A DNA stretch of 64,000 bases from Apium graveolens (lineage: Eukaryota; Streptophyta; Magnoliopsida; Apiales; Apiaceae). The translations under genes and the position numbers were made by a program. Below, one piece after another: positions 54,702 through 63,242 of this stretch; position 1 is the first letter of the stretch; each line of letters begins with the position of its first letter. Location of the stretch: NCBI RefSeq assembly GCF_009905375.1, contig NC_133655.1, forward strand, positions 36,756,203 to 36,820,202, written 5' to 3'. The notes beneath the pieces are model-generated. The model did no database searches. It had not been told where the DNA came from and worked only from the letters and a program-made list of their open reading frames with translations.

Positions 54702-54879
54702 ATGTCTATAAGAACTGTAGGCATAAATTCAGGGTTAACTTGATGATAACAAAACACTTAACAAATATTTGAATTGAAACTAAGTAGAAATATAAAAAGT
54801 GCTGCAAAAGTGTATGTACTAGGAGGTAATTGAAGATTTACAGTATTTCCAAGGGTGCTCCTCTAGCCTGAGCAAAACA

Positions 54880-57800
54880 TCATTTTCTTCTTTGTTCCCT
54901 GGTTTTCTTTCCTAGCCCTTTATCATTTCCCTCAATTTGGAGTTGGAGTTTTCTGAAGAATTCAGCTTCATCTTCATCACTGATATCCAACTTAGATTGC
55001 ATTTCCTTGAGAGTTTCATTGCTGGCAATCTTGAGTTGGTCTTCAAGTCTGAAAAATCTTCTGACTCCTTTGTCATCTCTAAATTCCATCAACCAATGAG
55101 GTGATTTGTGAATTTTAGTTCCCCTTTCTTGTATGAGTAAGGTTCTGGGCAAAGCATTTGGTTCCCTCCAAGTCTTCCTTATGTTGGCAATCTTGTTGAG
55201 AATTTCAGTCTTGGCTGTTCTGGTAAAGCCAGAATCCTTTTTGATGGCTGAAAAGACTCTGATCAAGGTAGAGTAGCCTTCATTTAGAATCCTGTGGAGA
55301 GGCCATGTTCTTTCCCCAGCTCCTTTATATCTGAACACTAATCTTTCTGGTAACTGTCTGTAGGCAGCTATTCCCCTTACATCCTCCAGCTCATCCAGAT
55401 AGAGTTCAATGTCTGAAATTTCTTTTATGTCACAGATGTGAACATAATCATCTTTAGAAATGGGTGACTTAGGTTTAGGTTTTTGTTTTTGAGTGAATTT
55501 CTTAGAGGTTGTGGGAGGTGTAGATTTTGGTTTTCTTTTCTGTTTCTTTGGTGGTGGAAGAGTGGTTAGAAAGGTAGGCAATGTGATGTTGTCCCAATCA
55601 ATAGGTTCCTCTTTTGGAATGATTGGTTCACCATGGATATTTATAGAGGGATCAGTAACAAAAGGTTCAGGTATGGAAGGTAGTGGTTTAGATGTAGATT
55701 TGGTATCTTCAGGGTTATCTTCACTCCTTCTGTGTGCCTTGGCCTTTCTTCTGTTTCCCTTCTGCCATTCCTCTCTTTCCTCCATATTTTCACCAAATAT
55801 GCTCCCAAGAACCTCATCTAAGTTAGCAATCTTTTCTTCACCCCTGACTTCAATTCCTTTCATTTCTTCAACTTGGCTTGACTTTAGCTGTTTTTCAAGC
55901 TTTGCTTGTGCTCTTTTGTCAGCCTTTAATTGCTTGGCTTCTTCTTTCTTAGCTATTGAGAATTTGGGATGTCCTTGCATCACACATATGCTCTTTCCCT
56001 CTCTAATGATAATAGCTCTATTTCTCCTTACAGCCTCATCCATGGACTTTTTGAGATAGGCAATACTCCTGCCTAAGATCTTGTTCTCATCATCTTTTGA
56101 AGGAGGAAAGTCCACTTCTTTTAAAGGATTCTTTGTTGAGTCCTTATTGGATCTTTCATTGGGCTTGAGGATTATAGCTTGTAGCTCTTTGGAAGAAGCT
56201 TCTCCATCCTTAAGACTCCCTACTGGCATGAGCTCCATGTTGATTGGTTCAATCTTTGTGCTAAATTTCACAGATGTTGATTTATTTTGTGTAGAACCAA
56301 ACACCAATTGCAACCTTTCATCAATTCTCCTCCATTGTTCTTTCATTTGTATTTCAGCTGCTGCTAGCTGAATCAAATCAATTCCATCAGATTTTCCCTT
56401 GATTTGAATGATTGGAGAGGTAGTGATGGCAGGAACTAGCACTTTAGATATCTGAATCTTTGTAGAGGGCTCTCCTTCCCCTTCCCTTTTATTCTCCCCC
56501 TTTTTGTTATCATCAAGGAGAGGGGTCAAGCCTTGTGCTTTTGCCAGCTGCATTAGGAGATTGGTTTGAGATTGTTGGTTGAGAAGAAGGGTGGCCACAG
56601 AATCTTCAATTCCTTGAACTCTGTCTTCCAACTTGGCCAGCCTTTGTTCAGTAACTGATTCCTTTTTCAATCTCGAAACCAAGTCCTGCAAAGTACCATA
56701 GGGCATGACTGAATCCAATTTTTCTGAAGTGAAGGATTTCAAGTCAGCAATATCTTTCCTGAGATCATTTAGACTCATATCTTGCTTTACTTTCTGCAAC
56801 TTCATGAGATGCAGTGAGTCCAGGTGAGCTTGGAGGATAGCCTTGATATTTGCATTTGAAGTGTTCTGAATGGCCTGTTGAATAGTGATGATTTGTTTGA
56901 CCAGGTGGACATTGAATTCACCTGTTCTATGCTCCTTAGTCAGGGCCCATTCAGGTAGATTAGGAATGGAACTAGGGTCTTCATCTCCCCCTATGTTCAT
57001 GCTTCCATCAGAAGAAATAGAGTCATCATCATCAGAATTTACTCCAAATTCCTCAGATGGCTCACCAGCTGTAGAAGGCATCCTGTTAATAGCAGCTTTA
57101 TCCCTTTGAAGAGATTCTGTTGAGTGCACTAGATGTAGTGTCCTCTCTGCCTCCTCATTGCCCTGAGCAGCCAACAGTTGATAGGCTGTCACAGGATGAG
57201 TAAAAGTGTCAGCATCCAAGGAAATGTTATCAATTACAGCTTTGTAATGTTGCTGAAATTGTCTTTCCTTTTCAGCATCATCCACAATCATTGACTCATG
57301 AGCAATGGCTGGTTCCACCCTTGTATCAACTGTACCTGCTTTTCTCTCTTTTTCTCTATGTTCTTGCATCAGGGGCTCCCCCTGGCTCACACATCTCACT
57401 CCCTCACCTTCACCTTCTAAGGTGGTACTCCACTCACTGACTTTTGCCATGCTGGAAGAAATAGCATGCATTTTTGTGCTCTCAATCTCTCCTTTTGCCT
57501 GGGAGCAACCCAGCCTCTCACTCAAATTTTCACTCCCTGCCCTCAATCCTAAAAGTGATTGCACAGTATTCATGTCTTCTACACTTGGAATCATTTCAGT
57601 TATTTGTGTAGAGACTATCAACGGATGTGGAATATCCGTTGAAGTTGAAACTGTTGTTATCAACGGATAACTGCTGTTAAGCTTATCCGTTGAAGAGCAA
57701 CCACTTGTCAACGGATGAGTGATATCCATTGAAGAAGGAAAAGAAGATGAAATTGAAAGTGATATAACTGTTGAATCTGTATAGATTGATTTGATATGTG

Positions 57801-59385
57801 TTGATACAGATCCTTCAATTATATCTGAAAGAATTTGCGGGTGATCCAACAAATCATCTAAAAGATGATGATCACCTGTATTTGAGTGGGGCTTCTCCCT
57901 GAGTTGTAAAGAGGGAGAATCAGGAATTGATGGGAATAGCATATCCACATCCAGAGATGGTGAAGAAGTATTTGGTGATTGATGTGTAGTTATTGTGAGA
58001 GAATGGGGCTGTGACTCCACATTTATTGGAGTCACATCAAACTGAGTTTGAGAAGGCACAGAGACAGATGGATGTATCTGTGCAGTGTGTGCACCCTGTG
58101 TAGAAGATTGGGTTCTAGCCTTCTTTCTTCTAATAAAGGCTTTTGTAGGTGAGTGTTTGGCTTTAGTGTCCCTCCCTCTTTTGTTCTGTGTTCCTGGATG
58201 GGAACTCTTTTCAATAGTAACATCCTTTTGGGAGGATGCTACTAGGGATGTGCTAGAGACCTTTTCAACCACCACAGCTTTTTGAGAAACTGGGGCTTGG
58301 CTAGCTTGGGAAGCACTCAACTCTCCTTCCTTATCCTGGGGGTTTCTTTGATGTTCACCCCTCCCCTCACCACTCACACCCTGATCACTTCCCTCAGGGT
58401 TAATGGTTGTTGTTACAACTGTTGTCTTTTGAGAAACAACAGAGGTGGTTTTCTTTGTCTTGGATTTTGAAAGTTTGGATTTGGTGACCTTGGTAGAAAT
58501 CTGTTGGGGCATTGACACAGATTTCATGGCCACACTAGAAGATAAAGAAATAGAGGGGTTGGAAGAAGTAGGAGTTGTAGAAGCAATTACCTCACCTACC
58601 TGGGGTGCATTCATGATTGGTAAATATACCAATTGCACACTGCTGTTAAGATCCATTCTCTTCAAGTCTGCAAGAACTCTTTTCTCTTGTGCCCAGCACT
58701 TGAGTTTATTATTCTCATTGATTATGACTAAACCTTCAGCAACATGGTTAGCCAATAACATAAAGAATCTAGCATAATAGATGGTATTAGGTCTATTAGC
58801 TTTGTTACCTAATCTAGTACCTAATTCTAGCATCACATAGTTGCTAAAGTTAAAGTACCTATCAGAAACAAGCATATAGAACATGTTAACAAGAGATGAA
58901 GTTATGGCATCAAAATTACTAATTTTCCCAGAGAAAACCTTTATGAAGGCATCCCCAAGAAAACTCCATTCTTTCCTAAGGCCTTTTCGTCTAATACCCC
59001 CTAAATTAGCAGAGTTAAGAGAGTAACCTATGGAATCTAACATGCTGGATACATCACTATCAGTGTGTGGTGTCATGGCATTGTTCTCAGGTAATTTAAA
59101 ACATGCTTGTAAGTCATCACAGTTTATACAGTGATTTTTACCTTTGAGAGTGAAGGAGATAGTCATATCCATGGAGTTGAACTCAGCAGTTGTCCAAATC
59201 TCCTCAACTACTTCACAGAAAATCGTTGGGGCTTCCAGCATTGCATAGCTAAGTTTACAGTTTTTGATGAAGTCCATCATTTTGTGATAATCTGAGTGGG
59301 CTTCATTCTTCTCTACCAGAGCTATGAAATTATTCTTCTCGTAGATGAACCCAGATTGAGACATAATCTTCACGACTGGTGCCAT
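54880..59385 (-). CDS. Element F extra ORF, about 1501 aa, unknown function
   Basis: The open frame extends 33 codons further upstream (to 59484). I choose the ATG at 59385 because MAPVVKIMSQSGFIYEKN aligns with the start of E1's homologous ORF. Residues about 1-280 form a conserved domain: EEIWTTAEF, ISFTLKGKNHCINCDDLQACFKLPEN, RKEWSFLGDAFIKVFSGKISNFD and NTIYYARFFMLLANH. The middle (about 290-830) is Ser/Thr/Pro-rich and disordered in appearance, with the CAACGGAT motif in its DNA. A coiled coil with LEDRVQGIEDSVATLLLNQQSQ follows, then a Lys/Glu-rich region. The folded-looking C-terminus has YVHICDIKEISDIELYLDELEDV. No transmembrane or signal segment is seen from the chosen start, so an envelope role is doubtful. 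It lies between pol and the 3' LTR, as in SIRE elements. Confidence 0.85.
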   Translation of the reverse strand: MAPVVKIMSQSGFIYEKNNFIALVEKNEAHSDYHKMMDFIKNCKLSYAMLEAPTIFCEVVEEIWTTAEFNSMDMTISFTLKGKNHCINCDDLQACFKLPENNAMTPHTDSDVSSMLDSIGYSLNSANLGGIRRKGLRKEWSFLGDAFIKVFSGKISNFDAITSSLVNMFYMLVSDRYFNFSNYVMLELGTRLGNKANRPNTIYYARFFMLLANHVAEGLVIINENNKLKCWAQEKRVLADLKRMDLNSSVQLVYLPIMNAPQVGEVIASTTPTSSNPSISLSSSVAMKSVSMPQQISTKVTKSKLSKSKTKKTTSVVSQKTTVVTTTINPEGSDQGVSGEGRGEHQRNPQDKEGELSASQASQAPVSQKAVVVEKVSSTSLVASSQKDVTIEKSSHPGTQNKRGRDTKAKHSPTKAFIRRKKARTQSSTQGAHTAQIHPSVSVPSQTQFDVTPINVESQPHSLTITTHQSPNTSSPSLDVDMLFPSIPDSPSLQLREKPHSNTGDHHLLDDLLDHPQILSDIIEGSVSTHIKSIYTDSTVISLSISSSFPSSMDITHPLTSGCSSTDKLNSSYPLITTVSTSTDIPHPLIVSTQITEMIPSVEDMNTVQSLLGLRAGSENLSERLGCSQAKGEIESTKMHAISSSMAKVSEWSTTLEGEGEGVRCVSQGEPLMQEHREKERKAGTVDTRVEPAIAHESMIVDDAEKERQFQQHYKAVIDNISLDADTFTHPVTAYQLLAAQGNEEAERTLHLVHSTESLQRDKAAINRMPSTAGEPSEEFGVNSDDDDSISSDGSMNIGGDEDPSSIPNLPEWALTKEHRTGEFNVHLVKQIITIQQAIQNTSNANIKAILQAHLDSLHLMKLQKVKQDMSLNDLRKDIADLKSFTSEKLDSVMPYGTLQDLVSRLKKESVTEQRLAKLEDRVQGIEDSVATLLLNQQSQTNLLMQLAKAQGLTPLLDDNKKGENKREGEGEPSTKIQISKVLVPAITTSPIIQIKGKSDGIDLIQLAAAEIQMKEQWRRIDERLQLVFGSTQNKSTSVKFSTKIEPINMELMPVGSLKDGEASSKELQAIILKPNERSNKDSTKNPLKEVDFPPSKDDENKILGRSIAYLKKSMDEAVRRNRAIIIREGKSICVMQGHPKFSIAKKEEAKQLKADKRAQAKLEKQLKSSQVEEMKGIEVRGEEKIANLDEVLGSIFGENMEEREEWQKGNRRKAKAHRRSEDNPEDTKSTSKPLPSIPEPFVTDPSINIHGEPIIPKEEPIDWDNITLPTFLTTLPPPKKQKRKPKSTPPTTSKKFTQKQKPKPKSPISKDDYVHICDIKEISDIELYLDELEDVRGIAAYRQLPERLVFRYKGAGERTWPLHRILNEGYSTLIRVFSAIKKDSGFTRTAKTEILNKIANIRKTWREPNALPRTLLIQERGTKIHKSPHWLMEFRDDKGVRRFFRLEDQLKIASNETLKEMQSKLDISDEDEAEFFRKLQLQIEGNDKGLGKKTREQRRK
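57600..57735. repeat. CAACGGAT motif pairs inside the F extra ORF
   Basis: At least six motif copies in both directions occur within 135 bases. They include pairs such as TCAACGGAT, seven bases, ATCCGTTGA at about 57617-57642 and a wider pair at about 57660-57692. In protein they are read as STD and as HPL. They therefore cannot be explained by a repeated peptide. Confidence 0.85.
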
Positions 59386-59932
59386 TGTTGTGAGTAGAAA
59401 TTGCAGAGAATAACTTGAGGGTTTTGCAGAGAGAAAATGGTAAATGCTTGAAATTCTAAGAAAGCGTAAAGTAATAATGAACAATCAGAAGGGCTTATAT
59501 GCTTTTAAAAAAAAAATAAATAAAGGATTAATCAATAAATAGGTGTTGGTGAATTTCAGCCGTTTAAGAATAAACTGTAAGTATTCTAATAACTACCTTT
59601 AAAACCAATACATACAGATGTATGTATGGTATCAACGGTTAAGAAAATAGAATCAACGGCTGTGAAACACCTCAAACGTCTGATGTGACATTTCAACGGA
59701 TAATGTAAATTGTCATCCGTTGAAAGGTACTTCAGCTTTATCCGTTGACGGATAAAAGTTCCAGAGATATACTTGTCTTTCAACGGATAATGAATATCCG
59801 TTGATAGAGCAATTTTGACTTTCAACGGATAGGGAACATCCGTTGATGGAATAAACTTTGTTAAAAGTCAAATTTGTTCTAGCAACTAATATATTTCAGG
59901 CTCCACATCAAATTGCAAAGAAGACATGAATT
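59386..59932 (-). promoter_or_regulatory. Element F spacer between pol and extra ORF with four inverted motif pairs
   Basis: The 547-base spacer has no gene. Between 59694 and 59846 lie four inverted pairs of CAACGGAT. Spacers are about 13, 2 (TTTATCCGT-TG-ACGGATAAA), 7 and 9 bases. Related degenerate words (CAACGGTT, CAACGGCT) occur at 59633 and 59654. An A-rich run is at 59505-59522. The position suggests regulation of the extra ORF or a structured RNA; neither is shown. Confidence 0.75.
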
Positions 59933-62900
59933 TTAAGAGTAATTAAGCATACCTAGCTCACTTACCAATCTTGTGAATGTTGATTCATCAAGTGGCTTGG
60001 TAAATATGTCAGCAATTTGTTGTTCACTTGGAACAAAATGTAGTTCTACTGTACCATTCATGACATGCTCCCTGATGAAGTGGTACTTAATATCAATGTG
60101 CTTGGTCCTTGAGTGCTGCACAGGATTCTCTGTTATGGCTATGGCACTTGTGTTGTCACAAAAGATAGGTATTCTATCAACATGAAGTCCATAATCAAGG
60201 AGTTGATTCCTCATCCATAACATTTGAGAACAGCAACTTCCAGCAGCAATGTATTCAGCCTCAGCTGTAGAAGTAGAGACTGAATTTTGCTTTTTGCTAA
60301 ACCATGATACAAGCTTGTTTCCCAGGAATTGACAGGAGCCTGTTGTACTTTTCCTGTCTATTTTGCAACCTGCATAGTCTGCATCTGAATAACCAATTAG
60401 ATCAAAGCCAGATTCTCTAGGATACCAAATTCCTAAATTTGGTGTACCCTTGAGATATCTGAAAATTCTCTTGATAGCAATTAAGTGAGACTCCCTAGGA
60501 TCAGCTTGAAATCTCGCACACAGACATGTAGCAAACATTATATCTGGTCTGCTAGCAGTTAAATATAAAAGTGAACCAACCATGCCTCTATAACTTGTAA
60601 TGTCCACAGACCTTTCAGTCTTATTTAATTCAAGTTTGGTGGCAGTGGCCATGGGAGTTTTTGCAGATGAACATTCCATTAAGTCAAACTTCTTTAAAAG
60701 ATCATGAATATATTTAGTTTGACTAATGAAAATTCCATTACTAACTTGTTTAATTTGTAAACCAAGAAAATAGGTTAGTTCTCCCATTAGGCTCATTTCA
60801 TAATTACTTTGCATTAGCTTAGCAAACTTCTTACAAAGATTATTATCTTTAGAACCAAATATTATGTCATCTACATAAATTTGAACAAGTATACTAGAGC
60901 CATTAACATTTCTAAAGAAGAGAGTTTTATCAACAGTACCTCTAGTGAAGTGATTCTCCAAAAGAAATTTTGATAATGTTTCATACCAGGCTCTAGGTGC
61001 TTGCTTCAGTCCATAGAGTGCTTTCAACAGATAATACACATAGTCTGGAAAATTTGGATCTTCAAATCCTGGAGGTTGACTTACATAGACTTCTTCCTCT
61101 AATTTCCCATTTAGAAATGCACTCTTGACATCCATTTGATAGACTTTGAAATTGGCATGGGCTGCATAGGCTAGAAAGATTCTGATAGCTTCAAGTCTTG
61201 CAACAGGAGCATATGTCTCATCAAAATCTATTCCCTCTTGCTGAGAATAGCCTTTAGCAACCAATCTGGCTTTATTCCTTATGATAATGCCATTTTCATC
61301 CATCTTATTTCTGAATACCCATTTTGTATCAATAGGACTCTTGTTCTTTGGTTTGGGTACCAGCTTCCAAACTTGGTTTCTCTCAAATTGGTTTAGCTCT
61401 TCCTGCATAGCTAATATCCAATCTGGATCCAATAAGGCTTCTTCCACTTTCTTAGGTTCCTCCTGAGATAGAAAACTACTATACAGACATTCATCTTGAG
61501 TAGCTCTTCTTGTTTGCACTTTAGATGATGCATCACCAATGATCAGTTCAAAGGGATGATTCTTGGTCCATTTCCTTTGAGGTGGAAGATGAGCTCTAGA
61601 TGAGGTGATCTCAGTATTGTCATGATGTGAGATAGAGTTTTGATTAGTTGAAACTCCCCCTGAGTTGTTGGTCCTTTGCAGGGAACTTGGAGTTCCATCA
61701 ATTAATGATGTAAATTGATTATCAGTTGATGAGCTATGATCAACGGATGTTTCATTAAGTACTTCAACGGATGATGCACAATGTCTTTCAACGGATGCTG
61801 AATTTTGTGCATTATCCAGGAGCAAATTTTGTATTCCTTTTGAAGTGTCGTCTCCATCAATCTCTTCTTCACTATCATCACAATATATTTCAATATTGTC
61901 AAATTTGAGTCTCTCATAATGTTCCTCATCTGTTAGTCCATCAATCTTTTTATCATCAAACACAACATGCACAGATTCCATAACAATGTTGGTTCTTAGA
62001 TTGTAGACCCTATAAGATTTTCCAGCTGAATAACCAACAAATATTCCTTCATCAGCCTTTGCATCAAACTTCCCTTTATGGTCAGATTGATTCCTTAGTA
62101 TAAAACATTTACATCCAAAGACATGAAGAAAGTTTAGAGTTGGTTTTCTTTTCTTGAACAACTGATAAGGAGTCATGCCTTTAGCTTGATTGATCAGAGA
62201 AATATTTTGAGTGAAACAGGCACAATTAACAGCTTCAGCCCAAAAATATGTTGGTAACTTTGATTCTTCAAGCATTGTTCTGGCAGCCTCAATTAAAGAT
62301 CTGTTCTTTCTTTCAACTACCCCATTTTGCTGAGGTGTTCTTGGAGCTGAGAACTCATGCATGATTCCATTTTCTTCACAGAACAGCCTTAATGTCAAAT
62401 TCTTGAATTCAGTTCCATTGTCACTCCTGATGTTTCTTACTTTTAAGTCAGGATGATTATTGACTTGCCTGATGTGATTGATAATGATTTCACTTGCTTC
62501 ATCCTTTGATCCAAGAAAACAGACCCATGTGAACTTTGAGAAATCATCTACAATCACTAAACAATATCTTTTTCTTGCTATTGACAATACATTGACTGGT
62601 CCAAACAAATCCATATGTAACAGCTGTAATGGTTCATCAATTGTTGTTTCAAGCTTCTTCTGAAATGATGCTTTCCTTTGTTTGCCTTTCTGACAAGCAT
62701 CACACAGACCATCCCTTGAGAATTCAACAAGAGGAATTCCTCTTACTAAGTCCTTTTTGACTAGATCATTCATTGTCTTGAAATTCAAATGGGATAGCTT
62801 CTTGTGCCATAGCCAACTCTCAACTGAACTTGCTTTGCTGAAAAGACAAGTAATAGATTCTGCATCTGTAGAGTTGAAGTCAGCTAAGTACACATTTCCT

Positions 62901-63229
62901 TTTCTAACTCCAGTTAGAACCACTTTGTTGTCTTTCTTACTAGTGACAACACAGGCTTCAGAATTGAAGGAAACTGTATTCCCTCTATCACATAGTTGAC
63001 TGATACTCAGTAAGTTGTGCTTGAGACCATCAACTAATGCAACTTCTTCAATGATGACATTCCTTGTTGAAATCAGGCCATATCCCATAGTAAACCCTTT
63101 GCTGTCATCTCCAAAGGTTATGCTGGGGCCAGCTCTCTCTTTAAACTCTGTGAGCAGGGAGAAATCTCCAGTCATGTGTCTTGAACAGCCACTGTCCAAG
63201 TACCATAGATTTCTTCTATTTTCCTGCAC
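59933..63229 (-). CDS. pol: Element F pol polyprotein, 1098 codons, intact
   Basis: It has all Ty1-copia pol domains in order. Protease has [11 protein letters not shown] at residues 11-21. The zinc domain has H142, H147, C176 and C179. Integrase has D207, D270 and E306 in MDLFG, SDNGTEF and VVERKNR. A linker (430-560) includes SVE repeats written by the CATCCGTTGA motif. RT carries [37 protein letters not shown] and YVDD at 785-788. RNase H carries SDADYAG (D949), TAEAEY and CDNTSA (D1025). The end is ADIFTKPL...LGMLNYS. There is no stop or frameshift. The frame opens at GTG-CAG with no ATG, directly after an acceptor-like site and 13 bases after the gag stop. The type is SIRE/Maximus-like. 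Confidence 0.93.
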   Translation of the reverse strand: MQENRRNLWYLDSGCSRHMTGDFSLLTEFKERAGPSITFGDDSKGFTMGYGLISTRNVIIEEVALVDGLKHNLLSISQLCDRGNTVSFNSEACVVTSKKDNKVVLTGVRKGNVYLADFNSTDAESITCLFSKASSVESWLWHKKLSHLNFKTMNDLVKKDLVRGIPLVEFSRDGLCDACQKGKQRKASFQKKLETTIDEPLQLLHMDLFGPVNVLSIARKRYCLVIVDDFSKFTWVCFLGSKDEASEIIINHIRQVNNHPDLKVRNIRSDNGTEFKNLTLRLFCEENGIMHEFSAPRTPQQNGVVERKNRSLIEAARTMLEESKLPTYFWAEAVNCACFTQNISLINQAKGMTPYQLFKKRKPTLNFLHVFGCKCFILRNQSDHKGKFDAKADEGIFVGYSAGKSYRVYNLRTNIVMESVHVVFDDKKIDGLTDEEHYERLKFDNIEIYCDDSEEEIDGDDTSKGIQNLLLDNAQNSASVERHCASSVEVLNETSVDHSSSTDNQFTSLIDGTPSSLQRTNNSGGVSTNQNSISHHDNTEITSSRAHLPPQRKWTKNHPFELIIGDASSKVQTRRATQDECLYSSFLSQEEPKKVEEALLDPDWILAMQEELNQFERNQVWKLVPKPKNKSPIDTKWVFRNKMDENGIIIRNKARLVAKGYSQQEGIDFDETYAPVARLEAIRIFLAYAAHANFKVYQMDVKSAFLNGKLEEEVYVSQPPGFEDPNFPDYVYYLLKALYGLKQAPRAWYETLSKFLLENHFTRGTVDKTLFFRNVNGSSILVQIYVDDIIFGSKDNNLCKKFAKLMQSNYEMSLMGELTYFLGLQIKQVSNGIFISQTKYIHDLLKKFDLMECSSAKTPMATATKLELNKTERSVDITSYRGMVGSLLYLTASRPDIMFATCLCARFQADPRESHLIAIKRIFRYLKGTPNLGIWYPRESGFDLIGYSDADYAGCKIDRKSTTGSCQFLGNKLVSWFSKKQNSVSTSTAEAEYIAAGSCCSQMLWMRNQLLDYGLHVDRIPIFCDNTSAIAITENPVQHSRTKHIDIKYHFIREHVMNGTVELHFVPSEQQIADIFTKPLDESTFTRLVSELGMLNYS

Positions 63230-63242
63230 ACCACAAAATCAA
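63224..63242 (-). promoter_or_regulatory. Splice-acceptor-like site at F gag/pol junction
   Basis: On the minus strand GATTTTGTGGTGTGCAG|G follows the gag stop and precedes the protease. Pol is in the +1 frame relative to gag here, while in B it is +2 and in E2 it is 0 with stops. The invariant part is the TGCAG|G, not the frame. Confidence 0.5.

Noticed and set aside
55493..58777. Plus-strand open frames opposite the F extra ORF
   Set aside because: They are shadows of the long minus-strand frame, caused by its Ser/Glu/Lys-rich codons. They show no independent domain.
54880..59484. Signal peptide at the start of the longest F extra ORF frame (hydrophobic start at 59484)
   Set aside because: The hydrophobic stretch lies before the Met that aligns with E1's start (59385). 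It is more likely leader sequence than protein.
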